This document shows, one piece after another, positions 1 to 12,047 of a stretch of 64,000 bases of DNA. Under the pieces are notes generated by a model. The model had not been told where the DNA came from and ran no database searches. It saw nothing but the letters and a program-made list of their open reading frames with translations. Origin of the DNA: Mesorhizobium sp. WSM4306 (GTDB lineage: Bacteria > Pseudomonadota > Alphaproteobacteria > Rhizobiales > Rhizobiaceae); assembly GCF_007003975.1 (NCBI RefSeq), contig NZ_VFTC01000001.1:643021-707020 (forward strand), given 5' to 3'. The position numbers and the translations under genes were made by a program. Every line of letters begins with the position of its first letter. Within the stretch, counting starts at the first letter, position 1.

Positions 1-209
1 CGCGTCGAACGACTCAAATCAGGAAACGCTTTAGGGCAGAGAATCAGAGAGTTGATTCGCTGGCAAGTGCTTATGATTCCGACAGATTCACTTTCCGCGA
101 AAACGGCGGCAAAAAGCGTGCAGTTGAGTCTTTCGGGCAACGGTCGCGCGGTTGTTTCAGACCGTTTGAAGTTCATGCATCACATGAACTTCAGCTTGCG
201 CCAAGATGC
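1..209. other. Intergenic region downstream of murB
   Basis: No coding region is supported here. It holds two short inverted repeats: GAATCA-N6-TGATTC at 41-58, and a perfect 10-bp-arm hairpin (GAAGTTCATG, 5-nt loop) at 168-192, just past the murB stop. Neither has a T-run on the minus strand, so a rho-independent terminator is not demonstrated. In related genomes ddl, ftsQ, ftsA and ftsZ follow murB, and they would lie to the left of the window. Confidence 0.5.
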
Positions 210-1175
210 CTAGAGAAGTTGCCCAAGGAACTCTTGCACGGCGTGGCCGGGGCGGAAATTGCCGATGCGCTTGATTTCCCACTGCAGCCGGATGCCGGAA
301 TTTACAAGCACCCGGGCGCGCACCGTCTCGCCGAGATATTCAAGGTCATAGCCGGTCGCGGTTCCGGTGTTGATCATGAAGTTGCAGTGCATCGGCGACA
401 TCTGCGCGCCGCCGATCATCAACCCTCGGCAGCCGGCCTTGTCGATCTCCTTCCAGGCCGAGGTGCCTTCCGGATTCTTGAAGGTCGAGCCGCCGGTCTT
501 CTCGCGGATCGGCTGCACCGTCTCGCGGTGCGTCTGGACGGCGTCCATCGCCGCCTTGATCGCCGCCTTGTCTTCCAAAACGCCTTCGAAAATGGCGGAG
601 GTGAAGATCAGCCCGGCAGGTGCCGCAGAGTGACGATAGGAATAGCCCATGTCTTCATTGCTCAGCGTGTGCAGATTGCCCTTGCGGTCGAGCGCCCGCA
701 CCTCGACGACGCGCTCGCGCGTCTCGACGCCGTTGGCGCCGGCATTCATCCTGAGCGCGCCACCGATGGCGCCGGGAATGCCGTGATAGAAATGGAAGCC
801 GCCAATGCCGGCCTCATAGGCAACGGCGGCGACACGTTTGTCCGGCGTTGCAGCACCCGCCTTGATGCCGGTCGGCGAAATGACCTCGGCTTCGCCAAAA
901 CCCTTGGCCGAAAGCCTGATGACGAAACCCGGAATACCGCCGTCGCGCACCAGAAGGTTCGAGCCGACACCGACGATGGTCAGCGGGACATCCTCCGGCA
1001 CCGCGCGCAGGAAAGCGGCAAGGTCTTCCTCGTCGGCCGGCTGGAACAGCACCTCGGCCAGCCCTCCGGCGCGGAACCAGGTGATCTTGTCCATCTCGGC
1101 GTTCGGCGTCAGCCGGCCGCGCAGGCCGGCAAGCCGGCCGCCAAGTCTGTCGATCAGGTCCTGGCCGCGCATCAT
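210..1175 (-). CDS. murB: UDP-N-acetylenolpyruvoylglucosamine reductase
   Basis: MurB reduces UDP-GlcNAc-enolpyruvate to UDP-MurNAc with NADPH and FAD in the cytoplasm, the second committed step of peptidoglycan synthesis. The 321-residue protein shows the FAD-binding segment [13 protein letters not shown], the [15 protein letters not shown] segment and the STFKNPEG stretch with the serine that acts as proton donor in the family. The start was placed at ATG 1175 because it overlaps the murC stop as ATGA; the open frame runs 14 codons further upstream but those lie inside murC. It is the last dcw gene visible, translationally coupled to murC. Length and motifs are normal for a type II-like rhizobial MurB. 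Confidence 0.97.
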   Translation of the reverse strand: MMRGQDLIDRLGGRLAGLRGRLTPNAEMDKITWFRAGGLAEVLFQPADEEDLAAFLRAVPEDVPLTIVGVGSNLLVRDGGIPGFVIRLSAKGFGEAEVISPTGIKAGAATPDKRVAAVAYEAGIGGFHFYHGIPGAIGGALRMNAGANGVETRERVVEVRALDRKGNLHTLSNEDMGYSYRHSAAPAGLIFTSAIFEGVLEDKAAIKAAMDAVQTHRETVQPIREKTGGSTFKNPEGTSAWKEIDKAGCRGLMIGGAQMSPMHCNFMINTGTATGYDLEYLGETVRARVLVNSGIRLQWEIKRIGNFRPGHAVQEFLGQLL

Positions 1176-2578
1176 GAGACCGCACCGCCAAGTTCTTTGG
1201 GCAGTGCATAGGCCCATTGGGTGATGTTGCCGGCGCCGAGGAAGACAACGAAGTCGCCGGACTTGGCCAGTTCGCGGATGGTGGGGGCGATGGCAGCAGC
1301 ACCGTCGATATATCGCGCATCGCGGTGACCGCCCGAGCGGATGCGCGACACCAGCGCCTCCGAAGTCACGCCGTTGATCGGCTCTTCACCCGCTGCATAG
1401 ACTGGGGCCACCATCACCGTGTCGGCATCGTTGAAGCAGACAGAGAATTCGTCGAAAAGATCGTGCAGGCGGGTGAAGCGGTGCGGCTGCGCAATGGCAA
1501 TGACGCGGCCCTTGGTGGCGCTGCGCGCCGCTTTCAGCACCGCTGTGATCTCGACCGGGTGATGGCCGTAATCGTCGAAGATCTCGACGCCGTTCCACGA
1601 GCCGGTATGGGTGAAGCGCCGCTTGACGCCGGCGAAGGACGACAGCCCCTTCTTGATCGCCTCGGCCGACAGGCCGAGTTCATGCGCAACCGCAATCGCG
1701 GCAGTCGCGTTGGAGACATTGTGGCGGCCGGGCATCGGCAGGCGCAGGTCCGATATCGTCGTCTGGCCGCCGGTTTTGCGGTCGCGGATCACCACGTCGA
1801 ACTCGGAGGCAGCGCCAGCCATACGATGGTTGGTGAAGCGCACATCGGCCTGCGCGTTCTCGCCATAGGTGATGACGCGGCGGTCCTCGATGCGGCTTAC
1901 CAGCGCCTGCACCTCCGGGTGGTCGGTGCACATCACGCCAAAGCCGTAGAAAGGCACGTTCTCGACGAACTGGCGAAAGGCTTCGCGCACCTTGTCGAAG
2001 CTGCCGTAGTGGTCGAGATGCTCCGGATCGATGTTGGTGACGACGGCGATTTCGGCCGGCAGCTTGAGGAAAGTGCCGTCGCTTTCGTCGGCTTCGACCA
2101 CCATCCATTCGCCATCGCCCATGCGGGCATTGGTGCCATAGGCATTGATGATGCCGCCATTGATCACGGTCGGGTCGAGCCCGCCGGCATCGAGCAGCGT
2201 CGCCACCATCGAGGTGGTCGTCGTCTTGCCGTGCGTGCCGCCGATGGCGACGGCCTGGCGGAAGCGCATCAATTCGGCCAGCATCTCGGCGCGGCGCACG
2301 ATCGGCAAAAGCTTCTCGCGCGCTGCTTTCAGCTCCGGATTGGATTTCTTGATCGCCGTCGACACCACCACCACTTCGGCAGCACCGATATTCTCGGCCT
2401 TGTGGCCGACGAAGCATTCGATGCCCTTGTCGCGCAGCCGTTGCACATTGGCGCTGTCGGCCTGGTCGGAGCCCTGCACCTTGTAGCCGAGATTGTGCAG
2501 CACTTCGGCGATGCCGCTCATGCCGATGCCGCCAATGCCGATGAAATGCACAAGGCCGATGGTTTGCGGCATCTTCAT
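1172..2578 (-). CDS. murC: UDP-N-acetylmuramate--L-alanine ligase
   Basis: MurC adds L-alanine to UDP-MurNAc with ATP, the first amino acid of the peptidoglycan stem. The 468-residue protein has the N-terminal Rossmann motif [11 protein letters not shown] (residues 14-24), the Mur-ligase ATP loop GTHGKTT (114-120) and the central EADESDGTF segment. The ATG at 2578 shares its A with the TGA of murG (TGATG), so re-initiation after murG is likely; a TTG one codon upstream is possible but less convincing. The 3' end overlaps murB by 4 nt. Confidence 0.97.
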   Translation of the reverse strand: MKMPQTIGLVHFIGIGGIGMSGIAEVLHNLGYKVQGSDQADSANVQRLRDKGIECFVGHKAENIGAAEVVVVSTAIKKSNPELKAAREKLLPIVRRAEMLAELMRFRQAVAIGGTHGKTTTTSMVATLLDAGGLDPTVINGGIINAYGTNARMGDGEWMVVEADESDGTFLKLPAEIAVVTNIDPEHLDHYGSFDKVREAFRQFVENVPFYGFGVMCTDHPEVQALVSRIEDRRVITYGENAQADVRFTNHRMAGAASEFDVVIRDRKTGGQTTISDLRLPMPGRHNVSNATAAIAVAHELGLSAEAIKKGLSSFAGVKRRFTHTGSWNGVEIFDDYGHHPVEITAVLKAARSATKGRVIAIAQPHRFTRLHDLFDEFSVCFNDADTVMVAPVYAAGEEPINGVTSEALVSRIRSGGHRDARYIDGAAAIAPTIRELAKSGDFVVFLGAGNITQWAYALPKELGGAVS

Positions 2579-3702
2579 CAATGCGTCCTCTTCCTGAAAT
2601 CCGATACGGTTTTTCTGGACGCAATAGCCTCTGTGAGATCGGCGAGCAACCGTGCCGCGTCCGGCCGGCCGACCGATTTTGCGCCGGCAGCCATGGCCGC
2701 CAGCCGCTCGGGACTGTCCATCAGCCCGCCAACAAGCGCCGCGATGCGCTCGGGCGACAGCGACGATTGCGGATGCACCTCGCCGCCGCCGGCTGCGGCA
2801 AGAGCGGCTGCATTCGCCGCCTGGTCATGGTCCAGCGCATAGGGATAAGGCACCAGCAGCGCCGGCCGGCCGATGACGGCGATTTCCGAGACCGTCGAGG
2901 CGCCGGAGCGCGAAATCACCAGATGCGCGGTGGCCATTCGCTGTGCCATATCGGTGAAGAACGGCGAGACCTCGACATGGACGCCAAGGGCCGCATAGCC
3001 GGCCTTCACCCGCGCCACGTCGTCGGCGCGGGCCTGCTGGGTGATCACCAGCCGCTTGCGTTGCGCCTCCGGCAGAAGTGCGATGGCCGCCGGCATGGCA
3101 TCTGAAAAGAACTGCGCGCCCTGGCTGCCGCCGAACACCAGGAGCCGGAACGGCTCCTCGCCTTGGGATGCCGTGTAGGGCGTCCTTGCCGCCTCCAGGA
3201 TCGGCGGCCTGACCGGATTGCCTGTTATGACTGTCTTGGCGCCGGCAGCACTTTCGTCTTCAGGCAGAAAGCCGCCGGCAATGGCGTCGACGCGGCCAGA
3301 CAGCGCCCGGTTGGCGCGGCCCATCACCGCATTCTGTTCGTGGATCAGCGTCGGCACCTTGCGCCGTGTTGCCGCATAAAGCGGCGGCAAGGTCGGATAG
3401 CCGCCGAAGCCGACAACCGCGTCAGGTTTGATCCTGGCGATTACCGCGGAGGCCTGGCGCACGCCGCGCCAGATCTTCCAGAACGCGCCGAGCAAGGCGA
3501 AGGGGTTTTTCGAGCCCATGGTCGCCGACTGGATCGGATGGATGGCGGTGGCCGGGAAATGGCCGGCAAACCGCTCGGCGCGGTCGTCGGTCGCCAGATG
3601 CACGCTCCAGCCGCGTTCGATCAGCTCATGCGCCAGCGCCTCGGCCGGAAACAGATGTCCACCGGTTCCACCTGCCGCGAGAAGAATGACACCGCGCGCC
3701 AT
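2578..3702 (-). CDS. murG: Lipid II synthase (GlcNAc transferase)
   Basis: MurG transfers GlcNAc from UDP-GlcNAc to lipid I on the inner face of the cytoplasmic membrane, producing lipid II. The protein of 374 residues opens with [15 protein letters not shown], the glycine-rich loop of GT28 enzymes, and carries [11 protein letters not shown] and the second loop GGSQGA. The ATG at 3702 was chosen because it is one base past the ftsW stop and puts the glycine-rich loop at the usual distance from the N terminus; the open frame reaches 12 codons further back into ftsW. It overlaps murC downstream. Confidence 0.97.
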   Translation of the reverse strand: MARGVILLAAGGTGGHLFPAEALAHELIERGWSVHLATDDRAERFAGHFPATAIHPIQSATMGSKNPFALLGAFWKIWRGVRQASAVIARIKPDAVVGFGGYPTLPPLYAATRRKVPTLIHEQNAVMGRANRALSGRVDAIAGGFLPEDESAAGAKTVITGNPVRPPILEAARTPYTASQGEEPFRLLVFGGSQGAQFFSDAMPAAIALLPEAQRKRLVITQQARADDVARVKAGYAALGVHVEVSPFFTDMAQRMATAHLVISRSGASTVSEIAVIGRPALLVPYPYALDHDQAANAAALAAAGGGEVHPQSSLSPERIAALVGGLMDSPERLAAMAAGAKSVGRPDAARLLADLTEAIASRKTVSDFRKRTH

Positions 3703-3703
3703 A

Positions 3704-4855
3704 TCACTCCGCCGGCAGGGCGCGCTGCGACAGGGCAAAGCCCATCTGCTTGCGCTTTTCCGGACGCTTGCGCGTCAAGGCCAGCACCATGCCCATCGAG
3801 ATGGCAATGGCGATCTGCGAGGAGCCGCCATAGGAAATGAACGGCAGCGTCATGCCCTTGGCCGGCATCAGCTGCAGGTTGACGCACATATTGATGACCG
3901 ACTGCAGGCCGAACACGGTGACCAGCCCGCCGACGGCGTAACGGGTGAAATCATCGTGCTCTTTCAGCGCCGTGTTGAGGCCGCGCAGCACGATGAAGGC
4001 GAAGATCGACATGATGAAGAAGCACATGATCAGCCCGAACTCTTCGCCTGCGACTGAAAACACGAAGTCGGCATGCGCGTCGGGGATGACGCGCTTGACC
4101 GTGCCCTCGCCCGGTCCGACGCCGAACCAGTGGCCGTTGATCAGCGCCTCGCGGCCCATGTCGACCTGGAACGTATCGCCTTCGCCGGTCAGGAACTTGT
4201 CGATGCGGGCGGCGACATGCGGGAACACCGTATAGGCGGCAAACAGGCCGCTGGCGCCGGTGGCGCCAAGCGCGATGATCCACAGCCATGGCAGGCCGGC
4301 CATGAAGAACATGACGCCCCAGGTGCCGGTCACCAGCATGGTCTGGCCAAGATCGGGCTGCGCCACCAAAAGCGAGATGACCAGGATCAAAAGCAGCATC
4401 GCGAACAAATTGCCTGGAATGTCAGGCTGGCGTTTGTGTTCGGCGAACAGCCACGCGCAGACGATGACAAAGGCAGGTTTCAAGAATTCCGACGGCTGGA
4501 TCGACATGCCGACAAACGACACCCAGCGCCGCGCGCCCTTCACTTCGACGCCGATGTAGAGCACCGCCACCATCAGCACCAGCATGATGCACAGGATGAC
4601 CAACGCCATGCGCCGAATCTGCCGCGATTCCAGGAATGAGACCGCCAGCATCACGCCGAGCGCCGGCACGGTGAAGATGATCTGCCTGGTGGCAAAGTGG
4701 AAACTGTCGAGGCCGATGCGTTCGGCCACCGCCGGGCTAGCCGCGAAGGAGAGCACGATGCCCAACCCCATCAGCGACAGGAACGCCGCCAGGAACCAGC
4801 GATCGATCGTCCACCACCAGGTTGCAACCGGGCTTTTGTCGAGACGGCTTTGCAT
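3704..4855 (-). CDS. ftsW: SEDS peptidoglycan glycosyltransferase FtsW
   Basis: FtsW is the SEDS-family polytopic membrane enzyme that polymerises lipid II at the division septum together with the class B PBP FtsI. The 383-residue protein is almost entirely hydrophobic, with about ten predicted membrane segments from residue 20 on. It contains the family stretches [16 protein letters not shown] and the C-terminal GGSSQIA. The ATG at 4855 overlaps the TAA of murD (TAATG). Its partner ftsI is in the same operon. Confidence 0.96.
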   Translation of the reverse strand: MQSRLDKSPVATWWWTIDRWFLAAFLSLMGLGIVLSFAASPAVAERIGLDSFHFATRQIIFTVPALGVMLAVSFLESRQIRRMALVILCIMLVLMVAVLYIGVEVKGARRWVSFVGMSIQPSEFLKPAFVIVCAWLFAEHKRQPDIPGNLFAMLLLILVISLLVAQPDLGQTMLVTGTWGVMFFMAGLPWLWIIALGATGASGLFAAYTVFPHVAARIDKFLTGEGDTFQVDMGREALINGHWFGVGPGEGTVKRVIPDAHADFVFSVAGEEFGLIMCFFIMSIFAFIVLRGLNTALKEHDDFTRYAVGGLVTVFGLQSVINMCVNLQLMPAKGMTLPFISYGGSSQIAIAISMGMVLALTRKRPEKRKQMGFALSQRALPAE

Positions 4856-6255
4856 TATCGTGCCCCTCCGATGGGTTTCACACCCTCGATAGCATTCGCA
4901 GCTTGCCTGAAGGCTTCGCCGCGAACTTCGAAATTCTTGAACTGGTCGAAACTGGCGCAGGCCGGCGACAACAACACCACCACCTCGCCGCTATCATCCT
5001 TGGCCGCGTCCTGGGCGGCATGGTCGACCGCGGCGGCCAGCGTGCCCGAGATTTCATAAGGGACGGCTTCGCCCAGCGTCGCCGAAAAGGCAGGCGCCGC
5101 CTCGCCGATCAGATAGGCCTTGGCGATGCGCGGGAAGAACCCGCGCAACGGCTCGATGCCGCCTTCCTTGGGCAGGCCCCCGGCGATCCAGTAGATGCGC
5201 GAAAAGCTCGACAGCGCCGGCGCCGCCGCATCGGCGTTGGTCGCCTTGGAATCGTTGACGAACAGCACATGGTCCTTGCGGCCGACCTGCTCCATGCGAT
5301 GCGCAAGGCCCGGGAAGCTCTCGAGCCCCGCCTGTATCTCGCCGAGGCTTAAGCCGACCTTGAGGCAAGCGGCAACCGTGGCAAGCGCGTTCTGCGCATT
5401 ATGCTGGCCGCGCAGCGAACCGATGCCTTCGAGGAAGGCTACGCGGCTGTAGCGGCCATGCACGGCCTCCATCAGATTGGAGCCGTCAGCGAAATAGCCG
5501 TCTGTCAGCGGCAGCCGCTTGGAAATGCGGATCACCTGCCTGCCCGCCCGCTCCAGCCGGTCGGCGATCTGCGCGCACCAGCTATCGTCGACGCCGACGA
5601 TGGCGGTCTCGCTGCCGGCGACCAACCGCTCCTTGATCGAGGCGTAGTGCTGCATGGTGCCGTGGCGGTCGAGATGATCCGGCGTCAGATTGAGCAGGAT
5701 GCCGGCCGTTGGATTGATCGAGGGTGCCAAATCGATCTGGTAGGACGAGCATTCGACGACATAGTGCCGGTCCGGCTGCGGCGGATCGAGCGTCATGATG
5801 GCGCGGCCGATATTGCCGCCCATCTGCGTGTCGCGCCCTGCCGATTTCAGGATATGCGCGGTCAGCGCCGTGGTCGTCGACTTGCCGTTGGTGCCGGTGA
5901 TGGCGATGAAGGGGGCTGTCGGCGCGCACGAGATTCGCTCGCGGCAGAACAGTTCGATGTCGCCGATCACTTCGACGCCGGCGCCACGCGCCAGCTCCAC
6001 CGTCCAGTGCGGCTTCGGATGCGTCAGCGGCACGCCGGGCGACAGCACGAAGGCCGAGAATTTCGCCCAGTCGGCGCCGCGCAGATCGGCGGTCGCAATG
6101 CCCTGGCCGGCGGCCTTGGCGACGCTATCTGGATTGTCGTCCCAGGCCAGCACATCGGCCCCGCCCTCGATCAGCGCGCGCGCCGTGGCGATCCCCGAGC
6201 CACCGAGCCCGAAGAGCGAAACGCGTTTGCCCGAAAAGGATGCGGCGGGGATCAA
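4855..6255 (-). CDS. murD: UDP-N-acetylmuramoylalanine--D-glutamate ligase
   Basis: MurD adds D-glutamate to UDP-MurNAc-L-Ala with ATP. The 466-residue product has the N-terminal nucleotide fold [14 protein letters not shown] and the ATP loop GTNGKSTT (residues 121-128), followed by [11 protein letters not shown]. The start is a TTG at 6255: it is preceded by the Shine-Dalgarno-like AGGAG, sits 8 nt after the mraY stop and gives the usual family N terminus [11 protein letters not shown]. The frame stays open for about 280 codons further upstream through mraY, but that stretch is out of frame with mraY and has no family features. A rare start codon may lower its translation relative to neighbours. 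Confidence 0.95.
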   Translation of the reverse strand: MIPAASFSGKRVSLFGLGGSGIATARALIEGGADVLAWDDNPDSVAKAAGQGIATADLRGADWAKFSAFVLSPGVPLTHPKPHWTVELARGAGVEVIGDIELFCRERISCAPTAPFIAITGTNGKSTTTALTAHILKSAGRDTQMGGNIGRAIMTLDPPQPDRHYVVECSSYQIDLAPSINPTAGILLNLTPDHLDRHGTMQHYASIKERLVAGSETAIVGVDDSWCAQIADRLERAGRQVIRISKRLPLTDGYFADGSNLMEAVHGRYSRVAFLEGIGSLRGQHNAQNALATVAACLKVGLSLGEIQAGLESFPGLAHRMEQVGRKDHVLFVNDSKATNADAAAPALSSFSRIYWIAGGLPKEGGIEPLRGFFPRIAKAYLIGEAAPAFSATLGEAVPYEISGTLAAAVDHAAQDAAKDDSGEVVVLLSPACASFDQFKNFEVRGEAFRQAANAIEGVKPIGGAR

Positions 6256-6263
6256 GCGGGCTC

Positions 6264-7346
6264 CTATCTCAGCTTGAGCGTAGACAGGCCGACCAGCGCC
6301 AGGATGACGGCGATGATCCAGAAGCGGATCACCACCTGGCTTTCGGTCCAGCCGAGCTTTTCGAAATGGTGGTGGATCGGCGCCATCAGGAAGACGCGCT
6401 TGCCGGTCATCTTGAAGTAGCCGACCTGGATGATGACCGACAGGATTTCCACGACAAACAATCCGCCGACGATGACCAGCACGATTTCGTGCTTGGTGGC
6501 GACCGCGACGGTGCCGATCAGGCCGCCCATGGCCAGCGAACCGGTGTCGCCCATGAAGATCGCCGCCGGCGGCGCGTTGAACCAGAGGAAGCCGAGGCCG
6601 GCGCCGATGACGGCGCCGAGCACAACGGCCAGTTCGCCGGTGCCGGGCACGAAATGGATCTGCAGATATTCGGCGAAGACAGCATTGCCGGAGAGATAGG
6701 CAATGACGCCGAAGGATGCCGCCGCGATCATGATAGGCACGATCGCTAGCCCATCGAGGCCATCGGTCAAATTCACCGCATTGCCGGCGCCGACAATGAC
6801 GAAGCAGGAGAACGGAACGAAGAACCAGCCGAGATTGACGATGAATTCCTTGGCGAAGGGGAAGGTAAGCGACGACGAGAACGGCGCCTGGCCATTGTGC
6901 ATGATCACCCAGGCGGCGATGCCGGCGATGACGAATTCCAGCGCCAGCCGCGCCTTGCCGGAAAAGCCGAGATGCGACTGCTTCGTCACCTTGAGATAGT
7001 CGTCGTAGAAGCCGATCGAGCCGAAGCCCAGCGTCACCAGAAGCACCACCCAGACATAGATGCTGGAGAGGTTCGCCCACAGAAGCGACGAGCCGACGAT
7101 GCCGCACAGGATCATCAGCCCGCCCATGGTCGGCGTGCCAGCCTTCTTGAAATGCGTCTGCGGCCCGTCGGCGCGGATCGGCTGGCCCTTGCCTTGCCTG
7201 AGCCTGAGCGAATTGATGATGGTCGGCCCGAAGATGAAGACGATCAGCGCCGAGGTGATCAGCGCGCCGCCGGTGCGGAAGGTTATGTAGCGGAAGACAT
7301 TGAAGACCGAGATCCTGTCCGCAAAATCGACGAGCAATGTAAACAT
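6264..7346 (-). CDS. mraY: Phospho-N-acetylmuramoyl-pentapeptide-transferase
   Basis: MraY moves phospho-MurNAc-pentapeptide from UDP to undecaprenyl phosphate, forming lipid I at the cytoplasmic membrane. The 360-residue polytopic protein has the hallmark segments GIVGS, the aspartate-rich [17 protein letters not shown] and the histidine cluster PIHHHFEK near the C terminus. Length matches the family (about 360). It is flanked by murF (19-nt gap upstream) and murD (8-nt gap downstream), the normal dcw order. Confidence 0.97.
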   Translation of the reverse strand: MFTLLVDFADRISVFNVFRYITFRTGGALITSALIVFIFGPTIINSLRLRQGKGQPIRADGPQTHFKKAGTPTMGGLMILCGIVGSSLLWANLSSIYVWVVLLVTLGFGSIGFYDDYLKVTKQSHLGFSGKARLALEFVIAGIAAWVIMHNGQAPFSSSLTFPFAKEFIVNLGWFFVPFSCFVIVGAGNAVNLTDGLDGLAIVPIMIAAASFGVIAYLSGNAVFAEYLQIHFVPGTGELAVVLGAVIGAGLGFLWFNAPPAAIFMGDTGSLAMGGLIGTVAVATKHEIVLVIVGGLFVVEILSVIIQVGYFKMTGKRVFLMAPIHHHFEKLGWTESQVVIRFWIIAVILALVGLSTLKLR

Positions 7347-7365
7347 GCGATTCCGTCCCCCGGGA

Positions 7366-8799
7366 CTAGTTCTGTTTCGCGCCTGCGGCTTCCGCCGGAT
7401 ATTTACCCAGCAAGGCCTCGACCAGTTTTGAAAAGCCGATGCCTTTCGACGATTTGATCATCACCACGTCGCCGGCCCTCAGCGCCGCCAACAGCAGCGG
7501 CTTCAACTCCTCGGCGCCGGCACGGTATTCCGTGGTGATTTCGTCGGGCAGGATATCGGCCAGCGACCGCATTTCCGGGCCGCCAAGAAAAACTGTATTT
7601 GTCCCAGTGCCGACGATCAGCTCGGCAAGGGCTGCATGCAGCTTTGCCGAATGTTCGCCGAGCTCGAGCATGTCGCCGAGTACGGCGATCCGGCGGCCCT
7701 CGCCCGACACTGGCGTCGCGTTGAGCAGCGCCATGGCGGCACTCATCGATGCCGGATTGGCGTTGTAGCTCTCGTCGATCAGCGTGATAGGTCCCCCGGG
7801 ATGGCGCAGCACATGGCGCTTGCCGCGGCCGCGCTCGGCAGAGAGATCGGCCAGCGCCTCCGCCACCTTGCCGATATCGGCTTCAACCAGATGCGCCGCG
7901 CCCAGAACAGCGAGCACATTCTGCACCATATGACGGCCGGGCGCACCGATGCGAGCCGTCACATCCTGCCCGCCGATCCTGGCAGCGATGTCGGAATGGT
8001 CGGCATGCAGCTCACATTTGGTGAGCTTGTAGGTCGAGCGGGCGTTTTCGCCGAAGCTAAAGACATGTTCGACGCCGGCGGCGCGCGCCATTTTGTCGAG
8101 CAGCTTCCAGCGCCCATCGTCGCGGTTGAGCAAGGCAGCACCGCCGGGCTCGATGCCTTCAAAAATCTCTGCCTTGGCCTTGGCGATCTCGTCGAGATTT
8201 TTGAAGAAGCCGAGATGTGCGGCGGCGATCAGCGTGACGATGGCGACATGCGGCCGGACCATCTTGACCAGCGGCCGGATCTCGCCGGGATGGTTCATGC
8301 CGATCTCGAACACCGCGTAGTCGCAATCGTCCGGCATGCGGGCCAGCGTCAGCGGCACACCCCAATGATTGTTGAAGGATTGCGCCGAGGCATGCACCTT
8401 GCCGACGGCCGACAGCACATGGCGCAGCGCTTCCTTGGTGGTGGTCTTGCCGGCAGAGCCGGTCACCGCAATGATCTTCGCCTTGGAACGCTCGCGCGCG
8501 GCGACGCCAAGTTTTTCGAGTGCCGCCAGCACATCCTGAACGACGATCATCGGCGCCGTCAGCCGCCCGAGCGATGGCAGTTTGCCTTCGGCGACAACCA
8601 GAACACCGGCGCCGGCCTTGATCGCCGCAGTCGCGAAATCGTGGCCGTCCATCACCTCGCCTTTGATGGCGAAGAAGGCGTCGCCCGGCTGCAGGCTGCG
8701 GCTGTCGATCGAGATCCCCGATATGCCCTCCGGCATTGGCCCGAGCGGCCGTCCGCCCATGGCGTCAACCAGCGCATCGGCAGTCCAGAGCACGCTCAT
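7366..8799 (-). CDS. murF: UDP-MurNAc-tripeptide--D-Ala-D-Ala ligase
   Basis: MurF joins D-alanyl-D-alanine to the UDP-MurNAc tripeptide, completing the cytoplasmic precursor. In its 477 residues the ATP loop GSAGKTT lies at 114-120, followed by [11 protein letters not shown] and [10 protein letters not shown], and the later DESYNANP segment. Start ATG 8799 overlaps the murE stop by 4 nt (ATGA), indicating translational coupling. Confidence 0.97.
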   Translation of the reverse strand: MSVLWTADALVDAMGGRPLGPMPEGISGISIDSRSLQPGDAFFAIKGEVMDGHDFATAAIKAGAGVLVVAEGKLPSLGRLTAPMIVVQDVLAALEKLGVAARERSKAKIIAVTGSAGKTTTKEALRHVLSAVGKVHASAQSFNNHWGVPLTLARMPDDCDYAVFEIGMNHPGEIRPLVKMVRPHVAIVTLIAAAHLGFFKNLDEIAKAKAEIFEGIEPGGAALLNRDDGRWKLLDKMARAAGVEHVFSFGENARSTYKLTKCELHADHSDIAARIGGQDVTARIGAPGRHMVQNVLAVLGAAHLVEADIGKVAEALADLSAERGRGKRHVLRHPGGPITLIDESYNANPASMSAAMALLNATPVSGEGRRIAVLGDMLELGEHSAKLHAALAELIVGTGTNTVFLGGPEMRSLADILPDEITTEYRAGAEELKPLLLAALRAGDVVMIKSSKGIGFSKLVEALLGKYPAEAAGAKQN

Positions 8800-10250
8800 G
8801 CGGCCCGCTCCCGCAGCGCAGACCGGACTTCCTGATGGTCTGAGAAAGGAAATGTCTCGGCGCCGATGGTCTGACCTTCTTCGTGACCCTTGCCGGCAAC
8901 GATCAGCGTGTCGCCGGCCTTGAGCATGGCGACGGCATCGTGGATCGCCTTGCGGCGGTCGCCGATCTCGATGGCGCCGGGCGCAGCCGCCAGGATCGCG
9001 GCGCGGATGGTTTCCGGCACTTCCGAGCGCGGATTGTCGTCGGTGACGATGACGACATCGGCCAACCGCGTGGCGATCTCGCCCATGATCGGCCTTTTTC
9101 CCCGGTCGCGGTCGCCGCCGCAGCCGAACACGACGATGACGCGGCCGGTGGTGAACGGGCGCACAGCGGCCAGCACATTTTCCAGTGCGTCCGGCTTGTG
9201 GGCATAATCGACATAGACCGGCGCGCCATTGGCGGTCGCGCCGACAAGGTCAAGCCGGCCTGGCGCGCCCTGGAGTTTCTCCAATGCCATCAAAGCCTTG
9301 GCGACTGGCGTTCCAGTGGAAATCGCCAGACCCGCCGAAACCAGGGCGTTGGCAATCTGGAAGTCACCGGCCAGCGGCAGATCGATTTCGTAGAGCACGC
9401 CATCGGCTTCGACCTCGGCGCGCTGGCGGCGGCGCTCGTGCTCGACCCGCTTCAGCCGCAGGAAATCGCCATGGCGGCCGACCGTCAACACCTTGAGCCC
9501 CGCGGCCTGCGCTGCCTTGACCGTCGGCGCCGACCACGGATCGTCGGCGAAGATGACGGCCGGCGCGCCTTTCGGCAGCAACGCATCGAACAGGCGCAAT
9601 TTGGCGCGATGGTAGTCCTCGACCGTCGGATGATAGTCCATATGGTCGCGGCCGAGATTGGTGAAGCCGCCGGCGGCGAGCTTGACGCCATCGAGGCGGC
9701 GCTGGTCGAGACCGTGGCTGGAAGCTTCCATCGAGGCGTGCGTGACGCCGGCCACCGCCAATTCCCTGAGCAATTGGTGCAAAGCCACCGGATCGGGCGT
9801 GGTCAGCGAGCCATACTCGTTGCGGCCCGGCGCCACGACGCCGGTGGTGCCGATTGAAGCGGCGGCGAAGCCAGCCTGCTCCCAGATCTGCCTGGTGAAG
9901 GCGGCGACCGACGTCTTGCCCGCGGTGCCGGTCACCGCGACCATGGTTTCAGGCTGCCTGCCAAAGAAGCGCGCGGCACTCAGCGCCAGCGCCAGACGCG
10001 GATCATCGACGCTCAGCACCGGAACCGACAGGCCGGCAATTGCGCTGGTCTTGCCCACGACAACCGCCGCCGCGCCGCGTTTTGCCGCATCGGCGACATA
10101 GGTGGCGCCGTCCGCTTTGCTGCCGGCAAGCGCGAAAAAGACGACGCCGGGTTTGACCTGGCGGGAATCCGACGAAATCCCGGTTACCTCCAGATCGCGG
10201 GACGCTGTTCCCTCGACAGGCAGGATACCGGCTAAATCTCTAAGGTGCAT
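8796..10250 (-). CDS. murE: UDP-MurNAc-dipeptide--meso-diaminopimelate ligase
   Basis: MurE adds the third stem-peptide residue. The 484-residue protein has the ATP loop GTAGKTS (108-114) and the motif DNPR at 405-408, which in the family marks specificity for meso-diaminopimelate rather than lysine, so this organism has DAP-type peptidoglycan. The carbamylated-lysine region is represented by [10 protein letters not shown] 54-nt gap separates it from ftsI upstream; it overlaps murF downstream by 4 nt. Confidence 0.97.
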   Translation of the reverse strand: MHLRDLAGILPVEGTASRDLEVTGISSDSRQVKPGVVFFALAGSKADGATYVADAAKRGAAAVVVGKTSAIAGLSVPVLSVDDPRLALALSAARFFGRQPETMVAVTGTAGKTSVAAFTRQIWEQAGFAAASIGTTGVVAPGRNEYGSLTTPDPVALHQLLRELAVAGVTHASMEASSHGLDQRRLDGVKLAAGGFTNLGRDHMDYHPTVEDYHRAKLRLFDALLPKGAPAVIFADDPWSAPTVKAAQAAGLKVLTVGRHGDFLRLKRVEHERRRQRAEVEADGVLYEIDLPLAGDFQIANALVSAGLAISTGTPVAKALMALEKLQGAPGRLDLVGATANGAPVYVDYAHKPDALENVLAAVRPFTTGRVIVVFGCGGDRDRGKRPIMGEIATRLADVVIVTDDNPRSEVPETIRAAILAAAPGAIEIGDRRKAIHDAVAMLKAGDTLIVAGKGHEEGQTIGAETFPFSDHQEVRSALRERAA

Positions 10251-10304
10251 CGAACCCCGTTCATCGCAACAAAATAGCGCGCAGTTGCCGGCGCGCCCTA
10301 AGAA

Positions 10305-12047
10305 TCACTGATAGGAAACCAGCGTTGCACCATTTTCATGGCTGAAATCTGGCTTCACGCCAAGCATGGCCGCTGCCCGCCGGATGATATTGCCGGCCAT
10401 AACCCCCGCATTGTTGGCGGCAACGTCGGTCATCCCGGGCTTTTCCGGGTGCGGAGCGTCGGCAATCGTAAACACCAGATATTGCGGATCGTCCATCGGG
10501 AAAGCTGCGACGAAGGTGTTGAAATTCAGTTCCTTCGAGTAGCGGCCATTGATGACTTTCTCGGCGGTTCCGGTCTTGCCGCCAACGCGGTAGCCAGGGG
10601 CCCTGGCGTTTCTGGCCGAGCCTTTCTCGGCATTGAGCGTGTAGAGGTAGCGCATGCCCTCCACAGTCTTTTCGCTGACCACTCTCTTGGCCACCGCCAT
10701 GGCATCCTGCTCGCTACGGACCAGGAAAGTCGGCGGGATCAGGTAGCCCTGCATCAGCGCCGCGCAGCCGACCGCGGCCTGCAGCGGCGTCGTCGACACG
10801 CCATGGCCGAACGCGATGGTGAACGAGTTGACCTGTTTCCAGACCTTGGGCTCGGTCGGGCGTGCGACCTCAGGCAGCTCGGTCTGCATCCTGTCCAAAA
10901 GGCCGACGCGATGCAGGAATTCGCGGTGCCCCTCGATGCCGACCAGCTCGGCCTCCCTGGCCGATCCGATGTTGGAGGAGTAAAGGAACACTTCCGGCAG
11001 CGACAGCACGCGGTTCTTGCCATGAAAATCGTGGATGGCCTGATGGCCGACACGGATCGGATGCGACGCGTCGAAACGGCTGTTCATGTTAGCCTTGCCG
11101 GAATCGAGCGCCATCGCCGAGGTAAAGCTCTTGAAGGTAGAGCCCATTTCGTAGAGGCCGGCCGACATGCGATTCAGCCGATCCTTGTCTTGCGCATTAA
11201 AGGGATTGTTCGGATCGAAATCCGGCACCGAGGCCATGGCCACCACTTCGCCGGTCTTGATGTTGAGCACGACGGCGCCGGCGCCCATGGCGCGGTAGCG
11301 TTCGAGGCCGGCGGCGATCTCGTCGCGCACCACATGCTGGACGCGCAGATCGATCGACAGCTGCACCGGCTTCAGGTCCTTCGCCACCGCAAGGCCAGAG
11401 GCCTGCAAGTCGCTTAAGCCCTGCTCGTCGATGTATTTCTCCATCCCGGAGATGCCCTGATTGTCGATGTTGGTGAGGCCGACAATGTAGGATGAGGTCA
11501 CGCCGGCCGGATAGAAGCGGCGCTTTTCGGTGCGAAAGCCGATGCCTGGAATACCAAGCTGCATGATGTCTGCTTGCTGCTTCGGCGTCAGCTGTCGCTG
11601 CAGCCAGACGAAGCCGGCGCCGCTCTTCAGCTTGTGATAGGTCTGCTCAGGGTCGATATCGGGCAGAATGGTCGACAGCTTTTCGATCGCCTCGTCGGCA
11701 TCGACGATGCGGCGCGGCTCGGCAAACAGCGATGCCGTCTTGATGTCGGTCGCCAGCACCTCGCCGTTGCGGTCGACGATGTCGGGACGCGACGCCGTCA
11801 CCCGGCTCTGCGGCCCGCCCGACATGTCGGGATTCTGGAAACCGAGATAGACTAGCCGCCCGGCGATGGTCGAATAGATGCCGAAGAACACCGCCATCGT
11901 CATGATGATGCGGGTCTTGGCCTTGCCGCCGGTCGCCTTGCGCGCGCCTTCGACGACGATCGAGCCGTCCTCGCCGGTCCTTGCGCGGCGCTTCAGCAAC
12001 CCACCGATCTTCGGAAGCTTGACGCTGATTGGAAACCCGACGGTCAT
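10305..12047 (-). CDS. ftsI: Division-specific transpeptidase PBP3
   Basis: FtsI is the class B penicillin-binding protein that cross-links septal peptidoglycan in the periplasm, paired with FtsW. The 580-residue protein has a short basic cytoplasmic tail, one membrane segment near 47-68, a PBP dimerisation domain, and a transpeptidase domain with all three active-site motifs: STFK (303-306, catalytic Ser), SSN (357-359) and KTGT (491-494). The start ATG overlaps the ftsL stop (ATGA). Confidence 0.96.
   Translation of the reverse strand: MTVGFPISVKLPKIGGLLKRRARTGEDGSIVVEGARKATGGKAKTRIIMTMAVFFGIYSTIAGRLVYLGFQNPDMSGGPQSRVTASRPDIVDRNGEVLATDIKTASLFAEPRRIVDADEAIEKLSTILPDIDPEQTYHKLKSGAGFVWLQRQLTPKQQADIMQLGIPGIGFRTEKRRFYPAGVTSSYIVGLTNIDNQGISGMEKYIDEQGLSDLQASGLAVAKDLKPVQLSIDLRVQHVVRDEIAAGLERYRAMGAGAVVLNIKTGEVVAMASVPDFDPNNPFNAQDKDRLNRMSAGLYEMGSTFKSFTSAMALDSGKANMNSRFDASHPIRVGHQAIHDFHGKNRVLSLPEVFLYSSNIGSAREAELVGIEGHREFLHRVGLLDRMQTELPEVARPTEPKVWKQVNSFTIAFGHGVSTTPLQAAVGCAALMQGYLIPPTFLVRSEQDAMAVAKRVVSEKTVEGMRYLYTLNAEKGSARNARAPGYRVGGKTGTAEKVINGRYSKELNFNTFVAAFPMDDPQYLVFTIADAPHPEKPGMTDVAANNAGVMAGNIIRRAAAMLGVKPDFSHENGATLVSYQ

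Noticed and set aside
1217..2842. 541-codon open frame on the plus strand opposite murC
   Set aside because: It is antisense to murC and murG. Such frames arise from high GC at third positions, and its product is rich in Arg, His and Asp with no domain.
6256..7107. Upstream extension of murD through mraY
   Set aside because: Same strand but out of frame with mraY and without MurD features; the TTG at 6255 with its Shine-Dalgarno gives the family N terminus.
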